From the NCBI GenBank assembly GCA_963667435.1, contig OY763414.1, forward strand, positions 4,154,001 through 4,218,000: 64,000 nt of DNA. The letters are read 5' to 3'. The position numbers and the translations under genes were made by a program. Under the pieces are notes generated by a model. The model worked only from the letters and a program-made list of their open reading frames with translations, searched no databases and was not told the origin of the DNA. This document shows positions 1 through 9,600 of this stretch, piece after piece (position 1 is the stretch's first letter; each line of letters opens with the position of its first letter). The DNA comes from Marispirochaeta sp963667435 (GTDB lineage Bacteria; Spirochaetota; Spirochaetia; JC444; Marispirochaetaceae).

Positions 1-582
1 TGGCGGGAGCATCACAGTGAATGGAAAACTGCGCAGGAAATACGCAGCGCCATAGAGGCGCTTCTTGCAGCCGGACATGGTCGAAGGGCTGATGATTTTA
101 TAAAAACCGTTACAATGGGAGAGCTCCGAATTGTAAATCTGTTTCTTCGGGCCGGGTTGTCTCCGGATACAAAGGATCTGCAGGGGGTTCCGGTCCTGTC
201 TCTGGCTGTCAGGGGAAAGCACGGTGCGGTGGTCAAACTTCTGCTTTCCCGGGGGGCGTCAATAGATGCTGTTTCTGAGGATCGAGGTAATACAGCTCTC
301 ATGGAGGCTGCAGCGGAGGGAATGCAGAGCATAGTTGTCCGGCTTATAGGTGCCGGGGCCGATATAAACCAGAAAAGCAAAAGCGGACAGACAGCCCTGA
401 TTCTATCAGTGGGACAGAAACATTTTCATATAGCCGAACTGCTTATAAAGGCCGGGGCGGATCTTGAGATAAAGGATGCTCTGGGTATGACTGCCCGGGA
501 TTATGCGAAGCTTTTCAAGGAAGATGAGCTTATTGAGCTCATGGATGCCCGGACTGCCGGAGAGTCTTTTGAAACCCGATAA
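1..582 (+). CDS. Ankyrin-repeat protein, 5' end outside window
   Basis: The frame is open from the first base of the window, so the gene begins upstream; an internal ATG at 115 is not its start. About 193 residues are visible. They contain four to five ankyrin repeats of about 33 residues, with the usual signatures: GADINQKSKSGQTALILS, then GADLEIKDALGMTARDYAK. Ankyrin repeats bind other proteins; the partner cannot be told from this end. The last repeat is followed by a short charged tail. The stop codon overlaps the next gene, which suggests translational coupling to that membrane protein. The family assignment is firm; the cellular role and localisation are unknown because the N-terminus (possible signal peptide or lipobox) is missing. 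Confidence 0.85.
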   Translation, partial: WREHHSEWKTAQEIRSAIEALLAAGHGRRADDFIKTVTMGELRIVNLFLRAGLSPDTKDLQGVPVLSLAVRGKHGAVVKLLLSRGASIDAVSEDRGNTALMEAAAEGMQSIVVRLIGAGADINQKSKSGQTALILSVGQKHFHIAELLIKAGADLEIKDALGMTARDYAKLFKEDELIELMDARTAGESFETR

Positions 583-1213
583 CACCAGCGGAATACGCGG
601 ATCCATGGTTCTTCTCGTCTGGCTTCTCCTTGATCTCAGCGGCTGCGGGGTAAAGTTCCTGGGTGCCTTTTACAGTGGCAGCCTTCTGCTTGCCGCAGAC
701 GGGCTGTACGGACTTACTGTATGGTTTCGCTTCTTATCCTCCGGAAGAGAAGATACCAGAATACATCCAGCTGTAGCGGTTCCCATGGGGTTGATTATCG
801 CAGCCGCCGGTCTGGGCATTGCCTGGCGGGGTCTGGTTACCCTGCTTGCTGGACCGGAAGCTTTTCCTTCCACGATACTTGCAACCGCAGCGCCTCTTAC
901 CGCTGCCGGTGTCTTGGCCGGAAAATACCTTGCCGGGTATCTTGCGTCACGTCTTCTTTCTTTCTCGGAGCCCCATTCAAGTTCCTTTGAGTTTTCCCTG
1001 CGGGATAGCGGTGACCTGCTGTTTGAGCAGGGATTCTCCCGTATGGTTCTTTTAATTCTGGTGTGGGCGGCATTTAAGGCCCCCTCAGTTCTGAGCATGG
1101 ACTATCTGATTGCAGTGCCTGCCGGATTAATTTCGTCTGTTGTGGCGATAACGGTGGTTTACAGCTATGTTAAGGATGTAATTGAAAAGATTTCCGGTCA
1201 GGATCAATCTTGA
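569..1213 (+). CDS. Multi-pass membrane protein, degenerate cation-efflux-like fold
   Basis: A 214-residue hydrophobic protein with about five to six membrane segments. I chose the TTG at 569 because GGAG lies 6 bases upstream and this gives a short 14-bp overlap with the ankyrin gene; ATG 605 and ATG 503 are alternatives. The pattern recalls the transmembrane domain of cation diffusion facilitators: GSLLLAADGLYGL resembles the family's first metal motif, and SMDYLIAVPAGLIS resembles the family's last helix. The metal-binding His/Asp pairs of that family are not kept (ADGLYG instead of ADxxHS), and there is no cytoplasmic C-terminal domain. It is therefore probably not an active metal exporter. 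The fold resemblance is by eye only. Coupling with the ankyrin gene suggests a shared function. Confidence 0.6.
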   Translation: MKPDNTSGIRGSMVLLVWLLLDLSGCGVKFLGAFYSGSLLLAADGLYGLTVWFRFLSSGREDTRIHPAVAVPMGLIIAAAGLGIAWRGLVTLLAGPEAFPSTILATAAPLTAAGVLAGKYLAGYLASRLLSFSEPHSSSFEFSLRDSGDLLFEQGFSRMVLLILVWAAFKAPSVLSMDYLIAVPAGLISSVVAITVVYSYVKDVIEKISGQDQS

Positions 1214-1253
1214 TTCTTGACAAGCCATGTTGCCGCAATTAACTTGAATTTGT

Positions 1254-2042
1254 ATGGAAAAAGCAGATCAGACTTACCTGTTTCACATTTCCCGGAAAGA
1301 CGGGAGTTCTTTTTTTCTCGATCCTTTTCAGGACACTGCGGAAATTATTCAGGTACTTGAGAATACCCGCATAGTAGGCCTGTACGGCAACGAGCCCCGG
1401 GTGGAAGCTGTAACGCACTTCCGCAATGAGCTCTACCGGACCGTCGAACAGGCGGTAAAGATCTGGGTGGCAGAACGCCGCTTTATTCCCCGCTTTCTTA
1501 TAAGTTCGGGAGTCTTTTTATTCGCTTATCTGTTTTTCAGTCTGGTTATACGTGATCCTGTACCCATGATAGATGAACTGCTGATCGCTCTGGGGGCCTC
1601 CGGTGCAGTATACTTCATCCTGTCCCGAAGGGATCTCTCATCTGTCTGGTCTTCAAGGAAACGCGCGGAGCTTCGGCAGAAAGTGGATGCAATCTACTTT
1701 GCAGAAGACCAGTTTGTCCGGGAAGTGGAGAAGAACCTTCACCGGGTAGAAACCGAAAGTCCTCAGCAGGTTCTCGAATCGCTGATTGCTCCCACTGATA
1801 ATTTCTATTCGCACCTTAATCCTGAAGCTGCAGCGGATCTTCTACGCTATATTGAAGCTCGTCTGGGCAGCAGAGAATTGAAGAAGCAGGAAAAAAGAAT
1901 AAGGGATCTTGCCAGATCCGCCAAAACCGGGGGAGGAAAAGATCTTCAGTATCTGTCCAGGCAGTTCGGTTCAAAGAAGATGGATCTATCTCTTTTCGCC
2001 CTGTATCATGGTATTAAGCTGGAAGAGAAGCAGGGAAAATAG
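1254..2042 (+). CDS. Conserved-looking membrane protein of unknown function
   Basis: 262 residues. Residues about 1-75 form a soluble N-terminal part. Two hydrophobic segments follow at about 83-101 (FLISSGVFLFAYLFFSLV) and 108-125 (IDELLIALGASGAVYFIL), then a long charged, helical cytoplasmic tail of about 135 residues with heptad-like Arg/Glu patterns. There is no recognisable enzyme motif. No strong SD precedes the ATG. It is 40 bp downstream of the CDF-like gene on the same strand and probably belongs to the same operon. It ends tail-to-tail with the UPF0164 gene, 19 bp away. I do not recognise the family. Confidence 0.75.
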   Translation: MEKADQTYLFHISRKDGSSFFLDPFQDTAEIIQVLENTRIVGLYGNEPRVEAVTHFRNELYRTVEQAVKIWVAERRFIPRFLISSGVFLFAYLFFSLVIRDPVPMIDELLIALGASGAVYFILSRRDLSSVWSSRKRAELRQKVDAIYFAEDQFVREVEKNLHRVETESPQQVLESLIAPTDNFYSHLNPEAAADLLRYIEARLGSRELKKQEKRIRDLARSAKTGGGKDLQYLSRQFGSKKMDLSLFALYHGIKLEEKQGK

Positions 2043-2061
2043 ATTGATGTAATGTATGGAG

Positions 2062-3333
2062 TCAGCCTTCGCTGTTGTCCAGAAGTGTATTGATATCGAT
2101 AAGGTCATTCTGCAGGTCGATGGTTTTCTGGGCGGTATCCATGTTTTCCCTCGCCGGGGTAAAATCCGGATCAAGTTCCAGAGATACCTCCCAGTGAGCA
2201 ATGGCCTTCTGCAGATCTCCCGAAGCATAAGCTTCGAGTCCGGCAATGTACTGTTCCTCCGCCTGCTTTTTCCGCTCAAAACGACCCCTGTCTCCCATAT
2301 CCAGGGAAGCTACCACGCTCAGCCGGTCAAGGGGTGCAGCAACCTGGGTATCCAGGCCCATAGTGTAGTTCACATTCAGGGACATCGTATCCGTTAACAG
2401 CTCGCTTCCCAGTGAGAATCTGGGGTTCCCGCCCTTGTAGTGAAATCCGCTCTGCATGGCAAAAAAATCAGTTACCTGCAGATCCATACCCGTAGATATA
2501 TTCCAGGATTCAGCAGGTATATCCGACACCAGACTGAACGGATAATTGAAGTCTGTTGTAACTGTAAGGGGCCGTATGGGCGAGTAGGCTATTCCCAGAG
2601 AGGCCTCGGTGGGCAGGGCTTCACCGTCTGTGCTCAGTCCGAGATTTTTTGCCGTAAGGCCTATGGAGAAGTTCTTATCCCTGGATGGGTAGGTTTTAAG
2701 AAAGTTAAATCGGGTCAGAAGCCCCACATCCCCCATAAATGCCAGTGCAGATTGTCCGGGTTCAATAACCGCCGGAATATGCCTGTAGGCGGCTTTTATG
2801 TTGGCTCCGAGGGAGAGCCCCTCAAAATAGTAGTCCGAGAAAAAATTGTATGAAATATTTGCCGTGGCAAGCGTTTCGGAGTAGTAGATGCTGGCCTGGG
2901 AATCTCCCCAGTCATCATATTCCGTAAAGGGTACATAGAGAAATTTTGTAGCGAAGCCAAGCCCCAGTTTATCGTAACGGACGGTATACACCGCACTGTC
3001 GATCGAGGTATCCGCGATCCAGGCATTATGGGCAAGAGCTATCTGGGTTCTGTCCAGCCTTGAACTCGCTGCAGGGTTTGCATCCAGATAGGAAAAATCA
3101 TCCGCCAGGGCCGTAAATGCCGTACCCATTGCTTCGTAACGGCCTCCCATGGGAATTGTAAGAATGGGGAATGCCGTCAGTCCGGTATTGGGGTCGGAGA
3201 AGATAGAGGCAAAGTCATAATAGGAGCTGAAAAAGCCGTCTGCTATGACTACAGCCGGGGCAAAACACAGCATGAGTGTAAGCAGGATCGGCAGGAGGTA
3301 TTTGCCTGTAAACAATCTGAAGATTTCTTTCAT
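2062..3333 (-). CDS. UPF0164/FadL-like outer-membrane barrel with C-terminal TPR
   Basis: 423 residues. A signal peptide is visible at residues 1-31 (hydrophobic core, then FAPAVVIADG). The body (about 35-345) has alternating beta strands with aromatic girdles, and the early motif EAMGTAFTALADDFSYLDAN followed by PAAS, which is typical of the spirochaete UPF0164 / FadL-like long-chain solute porin group. The C-terminus (about 355-423) holds one clear TPR (EEQYIAGLEAYASGDLQKAI) plus a helix. Related treponemal proteins are proposed to be hydrophobic-solute channels of the outer membrane with periplasmic TPRs that recruit partners. The gene is divergent from the large TPR gene at 3507, across a 173-bp region holding a palindrome. 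No good SD precedes the ATG. Confidence 0.85.
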   Translation of the reverse strand: MKEIFRLFTGKYLLPILLTLMLCFAPAVVIADGFFSSYYDFASIFSDPNTGLTAFPILTIPMGGRYEAMGTAFTALADDFSYLDANPAASSRLDRTQIALAHNAWIADTSIDSAVYTVRYDKLGLGFATKFLYVPFTEYDDWGDSQASIYYSETLATANISYNFFSDYYFEGLSLGANIKAAYRHIPAVIEPGQSALAFMGDVGLLTRFNFLKTYPSRDKNFSIGLTAKNLGLSTDGEALPTEASLGIAYSPIRPLTVTTDFNYPFSLVSDIPAESWNISTGMDLQVTDFFAMQSGFHYKGGNPRFSLGSELLTDTMSLNVNYTMGLDTQVAAPLDRLSVVASLDMGDRGRFERKKQAEEQYIAGLEAYASGDLQKAIAHWEVSLELDPDFTPARENMDTAQKTIDLQNDLIDINTLLDNSEG

Positions 3334-3347
3334 CTGTGTGAGTCTAA

Positions 3348-3369
3348 ATATACCACCCGGGGGGTATAT
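3348..3369. promoter_or_regulatory. 22-bp near-perfect palindrome in divergent promoter region
   Basis: Positions 3348-3369 read the same on both strands around a central CCCGGG, with a single mismatched pair (3355/3362) and AT-rich ends. It lies 15 bp upstream of the UPF0164 start and overlaps a TATATT hexamer on the minus strand that could be its -10. A partial half-site (CCCGGTATAT) recurs at about 3412-3421. This looks like an operator for a dimeric regulator. It has no T-run, so it is not a terminator. The regulator is unknown. Confidence 0.4.
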
Positions 3370-3506
3370 ATTCTACATTTTCGGCCCGGGATCTACTCTT
3401 TTCAAGCCCTACCCGGTATATTGTTGTCAAAAAAGAACCTGATTTGAAAGCGGCTCACCAAGACCCCCAAAAATGCCGATAAATGTGGTACATTCTGAGC
3501 GAAGAA

Positions 3507-6500
3507 ATGGTTGTCAGATCGATATTTAGGCCTTATCTACCGCATATTCTCCTCTTCCTGATCTTTATAGCCGCTCCGGGCCCTTTGTGGGCGGGCGGTC
3601 AGGCGGAGCAGGATCCCCTGGCTGAAGCCCGCGCAGCCTACGAAGATCAGAATTACAACCTTGCCATCAGTCTCACCGCTCAGGTTATGAAAGATTACCC
3701 CGACCGATTTGACGAGGCTCAGTCTCTGATCAACGCCATCAGAGCGGCGAAGAATCGTTACAACCGTACCTTTGAAGAACTGGTGCAGCTCTATCAGAAT
3801 GCCCTGGAACAGCAGAATGATGCCGGCCTTTCCGAGTCCTATACCATTATCAAGGATCTGGAACGAATGGATCCGTATCCCAATGCCGATACTCAGGAAG
3901 GTCTGGTGCGTGCCCGGGAGGCCACGGGCAGTGTATACAACCGGATCCGGCATGCAAATCTTATGGACCGTGCCCTTGCACAGCTGCAGCAGAAAGATTT
4001 CAGCGGGGCTGTAGAGACATATCTTTCGGGGTATGATCTCGCGCTGGATATATTTCAGACCAAGCAGTATGCAGCGGAAGCAATGGCGGAAGCGACCCAG
4101 TTGAGAAGCCGCTCGTCCCAGCTGGGAAACGCATTCCTTGAGAATCTCCCGTCCACAGAAGCCGCATCTGCCTTCCTTTCCGAGTTTTCCGCCGCTACAC
4201 CCATTGAGACTCTGCAGGAGTGGATAAACGGTTTTGAATCCGGGTACCGTGAACTGTCACAGCTGCGCTGGAATGTTCAGAACACTGTCCGTGCCCTTGA
4301 GGTTCTGCGTCTCCTGATACTTAATGAGTATGCAGAACCGGGGGAAGACGAAATCTATCACCTTGCGTATCTCATCATTCTCAACCGGGGTCGCAGTACC
4401 GTTGAAAGTGAAAGCGGTGTTGACGAAGGAATCCTCGGTGCTATTGATACCCGCTGGGACAGCGGGGCTTCTGCCGTTTTAAGTACCCTCTCGGATACAG
4501 TCTACAGTCTGTACGGGGAGGCGGCTGACCTTTTTCGCCAGGGAGAGTACAACGCTTCTATTGAAACCTTTACCAGAATGAGCAACTTTGCCCGGGAACT
4601 GAACCGGGCTTCACTTGTATGGCAGAGTCAGATTGCTCCGTCTCCCGGTGAGAGAGAGCCCCTTCCTGACTACCAGGCCCTGGCGGATGCACCAGGCGCT
4701 CCAGCCTACATCGGTTTTTACCGAGACACCCAGCTGTTTGCAGAGCAGATGGCGATGTTCGGTGGTGAGGCGATAGAACTGGCACGCCTCGGCGCTGGTA
4801 TGAAGAGTCAGGGAGAGGCTGTTGCGGCCAATGAGGCAATAAGCATGGAAGACATATCTGCGGCCCGTCTGACACTGAATGCTCAGGAGGCTGAGATTTC
4901 CCGATTACGGAATACGATTAATTCCCGCAGTATTGAATACCCCGGAAATCAGGAGCTTCAAGCGGATAGTATGCTTGTGACAGCAGAGCAGGATGAACGG
5001 ATGACGCAGGTGGAAAACCTCTTTACATCCAGTAATGAGGATTTTCTGCTTATTTATCTTCGCATAGCAGAGGAACCGCTTGATAGAAAGCTGGCCGAGT
5101 TTGCCCGGGCGGAAGCCGAGGGTAACAGTGCTCTTTCGGGAACCCCGATTTCATTTCAGGGGGATACTTTTAATGCCCGTTATCCCACCCGATCAACTGA
5201 AATATTTACTGCCCTGCGGGATGATGCCCGTTCGGTTCTTTCTCTGAATGAATCCCTGCTTACCGAGTTGGGCGGCCTGCCCGAATGGCTGCAGACTCAA
5301 GAGGATGTAAGCACCCGCCTGTCGGCCATCAGGCAGCGTTCAGGTCTGCTCCGTGCTCATATGGACCGGGCTTCCCTCAGGATAAACGAAGCAGCGGATC
5401 TGATCCGCCTGGCACGTCAGAACCGTCTGGATGGAGAACGTCGCTATAATGAAGCCCGACAACGGATGGAGAGCAGGCAGTTTAATGTGAATAACCCCAA
5501 CGCTATAGAAAATACCGTTGGGGAGGCTCGGGACTTCTTTCTGGAAGCTCTGAAAAGCGAGTATGATCCCCTGCTGGACCGCAGGACCGACTCCATAGCA
5601 TCCAACAGTGACAGATACGATATTCAGTCTCTTCTCTCCGAACTGGCCCAGGCCAAGCGGGATTACTTCCTTCCTCAGAGGGAAGCATCCATTGCGGAAG
5701 CTCGGCGCCTTATCAGGCAGCAGGCTTTCGAAGACGCCAGCCGTATGCTGGATCGGGCGGAAGATTACCACCGTCAGCTTGATAGCGCCGATAACCCGGA
5801 AATAGTCCGCCTCAAGGAGTTTGTGGACCGGGCTATTAACACCTCCAGCGCTTGGTATATTGCAAAAACTGATCCTCTCTATGCAGAAATGAGCCAGCTT
5901 ATCAATCTCGCCCGGGAAGATTATCTTACGGCGGAACAACGGGTTAATAAGGGTCAGACCTTCGGCGTTGAAGGACTTCTATCCAATTCGGAAGAAAAAC
6001 TTTCCGCCGTACAGAATACTTTTCCCCAGAACCTTGAGGTGGGAATCCTGCTGCTGAAGATCGAACTGATGCGCACTGACAATTCCAATGCCCGCACTAC
6101 AATCCTATCAGAAAAGTTTCAGCAGGCCAGAACGGCGTTTAATGCGGAGGAGTATCAGAAAAGCCTCTCCCTGGCTAAAGCCCTGCAGGCTATAAACCCT
6201 TCTTATCCCGGACTGAATGATCTGATTTTTGAGGCTGAGATCGCCACCGGGCAACGGGTAAGGGAACCGGACCCTGCTGATATCCGGGCTGCTGAAAACC
6301 TTTATGCCGAAGCAAACTCAATTTGGCAGAACCGTATTCAGGACCAGTATGCGTCAGCACTGCAGACCCTGCAGCAGGCAATTGCCAGGTATACGCCTTT
6401 TAATCCGCCTTCAAAATATCTCACCCTTAAGCAGCAGCTTGAGATTCGTGTGGATACCAGCGCTGCAACTATACTTTCAGCGGCGGATCAGCTGCAGTAT

Positions 6501-6638
6501 CAGTCTGCCCTGGAATCGTATCAGCAGGGAAACTTTGTTCAGGCAAAGCTTATTGTTGACCAGCTTATTCAAAAAGGAGACAATGACCGGAACCCGAAAC
6601 TGCTGGATTTGCAGCAGCGGATAAACTCACGGCTGTAA
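3507..6638 (+). CDS. Large secreted TPR/coiled-coil protein
   Basis: 1,043 residues from the ATG at 3507, chosen because it gives a compact signal peptide (hydrophobic core FLIFIAAPGPLWAGG); ATG 3483 would add eight residues. The mature protein is almost wholly helical. The N-terminus has a TPR-like pair (ARAAYEDQNYNLAISLTAQV), the middle is a long Glu/Arg/Gln-rich helical region with coiled-coil character, and the C-terminus has further TPR units (YQSALESYQQGNFVQAKLIV). It has no enzymatic motif. It is most likely a periplasmic scaffold. The stop is 10 bp before the propeller-phosphatase gene, so the two are almost certainly co-transcribed, and it is divergent from a UPF0164 barrel that also carries a TPR. 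The family is not recognised beyond the repeats. Confidence 0.85.
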   Translation: MVVRSIFRPYLPHILLFLIFIAAPGPLWAGGQAEQDPLAEARAAYEDQNYNLAISLTAQVMKDYPDRFDEAQSLINAIRAAKNRYNRTFEELVQLYQNALEQQNDAGLSESYTIIKDLERMDPYPNADTQEGLVRAREATGSVYNRIRHANLMDRALAQLQQKDFSGAVETYLSGYDLALDIFQTKQYAAEAMAEATQLRSRSSQLGNAFLENLPSTEAASAFLSEFSAATPIETLQEWINGFESGYRELSQLRWNVQNTVRALEVLRLLILNEYAEPGEDEIYHLAYLIILNRGRSTVESESGVDEGILGAIDTRWDSGASAVLSTLSDTVYSLYGEAADLFRQGEYNASIETFTRMSNFARELNRASLVWQSQIAPSPGEREPLPDYQALADAPGAPAYIGFYRDTQLFAEQMAMFGGEAIELARLGAGMKSQGEAVAANEAISMEDISAARLTLNAQEAEISRLRNTINSRSIEYPGNQELQADSMLVTAEQDERMTQVENLFTSSNEDFLLIYLRIAEEPLDRKLAEFARAEAEGNSALSGTPISFQGDTFNARYPTRSTEIFTALRDDARSVLSLNESLLTELGGLPEWLQTQEDVSTRLSAIRQRSGLLRAHMDRASLRINEAADLIRLARQNRLDGERRYNEARQRMESRQFNVNNPNAIENTVGEARDFFLEALKSEYDPLLDRRTDSIASNSDRYDIQSLLSELAQAKRDYFLPQREASIAEARRLIRQQAFEDASRMLDRAEDYHRQLDSADNPEIVRLKEFVDRAINTSSAWYIAKTDPLYAEMSQLINLAREDYLTAEQRVNKGQTFGVEGLLSNSEEKLSAVQNTFPQNLEVGILLLKIELMRTDNSNARTTILSEKFQQARTAFNAEEYQKSLSLAKALQAINPSYPGLNDLIFEAEIATGQRVREPDPADIRAAENLYAEANSIWQNRIQDQYASALQTLQQAIARYTPFNPPSKYLTLKQQLEIRVDTSAATILSAADQLQYQSALESYQQGNFVQAKLIVDQLIQKGDNDRNPKLLDLQQRINSRL

Positions 6639-6647
6639 ACCCTGATT

Positions 6648-9600
6648 ATGCTTGAAAGAAGATTGGTCAAAAAACTGTTTACCCTGGTGCTGCTGAGCTG
6701 CCTGTCCGCTTTTTCCGCAGTGACCGGTTTTGCCCAGGAGCGCATATACTGGGAAAATCCCCGCTATCTTGATCTGGGCAATCCTCGCTTTCCCCAGTTT
6801 GCTTCCTCCTTTGAGGGGCTTACGGTTTTAAGCCACCATTACGAGTTTTCCGAAGGACAGCAGGGTAATGCTTATATCAGTATCTCCACCAGCAGTGACG
6901 GCATCCAGTGGCAGGATTTCAGGAATATCCTGGGACCGTTTCCCTTTACGGGTGCGGAAACACCCATATCTTCACTGCTTGTGCGGCCCGACGGTGAGAT
7001 CCTTGTTGCTGTGGCGGAAGGGCAGAATGCCGTCGGTATCTATCGTTTTTCAGGCAGCAGCGGAAGGGCTGTCAGGATCGGCACGGTAGAAACCCCTCTG
7101 CGGGCTGTTGTGGCTCCACGGCTGTACGCAACCGCCGACGGCGGCCTCATGCTCTTTGTCTCCCGGGATGCGAGTGCTGTTAATACCGGAGGAGGGTATC
7201 TGGGTATCTTTTTCAGCACCTCCAGTGACGGTCGCAGCTGGAGTTCTTTTGAACCTCTTGTCCGGGACAATACCAACCTGCGCGAAACCTACCTTCCTGC
7301 ACTTGCTTCTCTCAATGGTCGGGATTATGTGGTTTTTCAGGCCTTTAAGATGGGCGGTTCCGGCGGAAATCCGCCATCCACATATCAGCTGTATCTGACA
7401 ACTACTGCCGACCGGGGACAAAGCTGGAGCAGCCCTGTGCTGCTGACTTCATTCAATGAGACACATTCCCTGGGCAGCGAACCGGGATGGGAATATTACG
7501 ATAATCAGCGACCTTCCCTCTATTCCAATTCCGCCGGAAACCGGCTTTTTCTTTCCTGGGAGAGAAGAAGCGGGCGTTCACGGGTACGGAATATCTATCT
7601 TTCCGAATTAGGAGCAGGCGGAAATGTTCTTACTGTTTCGCGGCTGAACAGCAATCGGGACAGTATAAGTCCCCGTTTTGTTCAGGCGGGAGACCGCTTT
7701 TTTGTCAGCTGGTATGAAGGCGGCGAGCAGGCCATGCAGGTAAGGCTTGCAGAAGGACGTACTCTTCCCGGCGCCGGACTGGACTGGTATTACGACAGTA
7801 CCACCGGCTATGATTACCTGACGGTAGACACTCTGCAGAACAGCTCAGCCTTTGCCGTGCCCGCAGTGTTTGAAGACCGGCTCTACCTTGTCTGGGAGAG
7901 TGACACCTACCGGAATGATGAGATCAACTCAAGTCGTCTGATCGTGCGCGGACCGGACATCAGCGTACCTGTACCCTCCCTGCGGGGAGGTAACTTCACT
8001 GCAGGGCAACCGGCTTCACTGGATACCTTCAGAGTGGCATGGACTGAGCCCCGGGATCCTTCCGGTATTGCCGGCTACAGCTATATGTTTTCCCGGCTTC
8101 CCGGCTATACTCCCGAGAAAGAGGTAAAGCATTTCAGGGATGAATCTCTGGCTACTTCCAGAGAACTCACCGTGGACGGTAACTGGTATTTCATAATTAT
8201 TGCCCAGGACTATGCAGGCAACTGGTCACGTCCGGGAATCCTGCCGATTATCCGGGATACAACCCCGCCGTCTCCGCCTCAGTTTCTCCCGCCCGATCCG
8301 GATGACCGGGGATTCCTGCTGTCTAACACCATGACACTCTCCTGGCTTGCACCTCCTGAAGAGGATACCAGCGGATATTCCTATACTTTCACCCTTCTCA
8401 GTTCTTCCGGCAGGGATATCGGCTATGAAGGGACGAGAGTGCCGTCTCCTCCTGAACGTATTATAACCCGCAGTCCCGAAGCCTCTTTCTATAACAGAGA
8501 CAACGGGACCTGGATGATCTCTGCTGCCGCCCTGGACGGGGTGGGCAACATGAGTGCTCCGACGCCTTTTATCTTCCGACTGAATAAATATATTCCGGTG
8601 ACTATTATCGACCGAGTCAGAGCGGAACGGGATGAAGTTGGCAGTACCCTGCTGACTATTCAGGGCCGTGGATATGTTGACGGCGGTCTTATCTCTGCGG
8701 TGATTCTGGACCAGGATGGTCGGGAGCCCTACGATTACCGTTTTCCAGCAGGGCAGGGATTTTTTAACATTGCCGGTGACAGGCTGATCGATAACTTCAA
8801 GGTGGAGGATATCGAGGAAGGTAATTACCGTATAGGTATCGAGCATCCACGGCGGGGGCTGAAATGGGCAAGCTCACAGATATATTTTGAACCCTCCGGT
8901 GTGGTCAAGTTCGGTGATTTCACCTATCGTCCACCGTCTAAATTCAGACTCTCTACCGAAAACCGGTTGAGTATTTCCGTCAACAGCCTGGTTACCATTA
9001 TGCTGCTTGCCGGACTGGCCCTTGCCCTGGGGATAACAGTATTTAAAATCCGGGGAGTTATCATTGAAGGAGCTGTAATACGCCGGGATATAGCCGCCAT
9101 TGTCGCCGGAGGAAGGGTTAGCAGCGCAGATTTTAAATCGAGGATGAAGGATATGAGAAAGAGAGGTTTGGGACTGCGGATAAAATTCGTACTTCTGATT
9201 ACACTGCTGATACTTATAGTTGTAATGATGGTAGCTGTCTCTCTCGGCTACTATATGATTGAAAGCAGACAGAAGACCCTTGCCGAGGGTCTTTCCAGCC
9301 GGGCGGCTCTGCTTCTGGAAAGTCTCGCTGTGGGTGCTCAGGAACCCATCGATTCCAATGATCAGGAAACGATTCTTTCTCTTGTTTCTCAGGTTGAAGC
9401 AATGAGCGATGCAACGGGAGTTACCATAACAGGACGTTCTGCTGCGAATCCTGACGGTGAACTGCATGCTCTCTGGGCTGCATCGAATCCCGATGAACTG
9501 ATCGATTCGCTCCGCGGTGAGATCAGAATAGACTACCGGGCAAAGAATTCTGCGGAGGATGCGCCCCGTACCTTTGCCCTTATAAATGCCGATGAACTTT

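Noticed and set aside
5340..5939. 199-aa minus-strand ORF within the TPR gene
   Set aside because: It is antisense to a clear coding frame and has no domain or SD.
8226..9467. 206-aa and 197-aa antisense ORFs in the phosphatase gene
   Set aside because: Both are antisense to a well-defined multidomain protein; no sign of coding.
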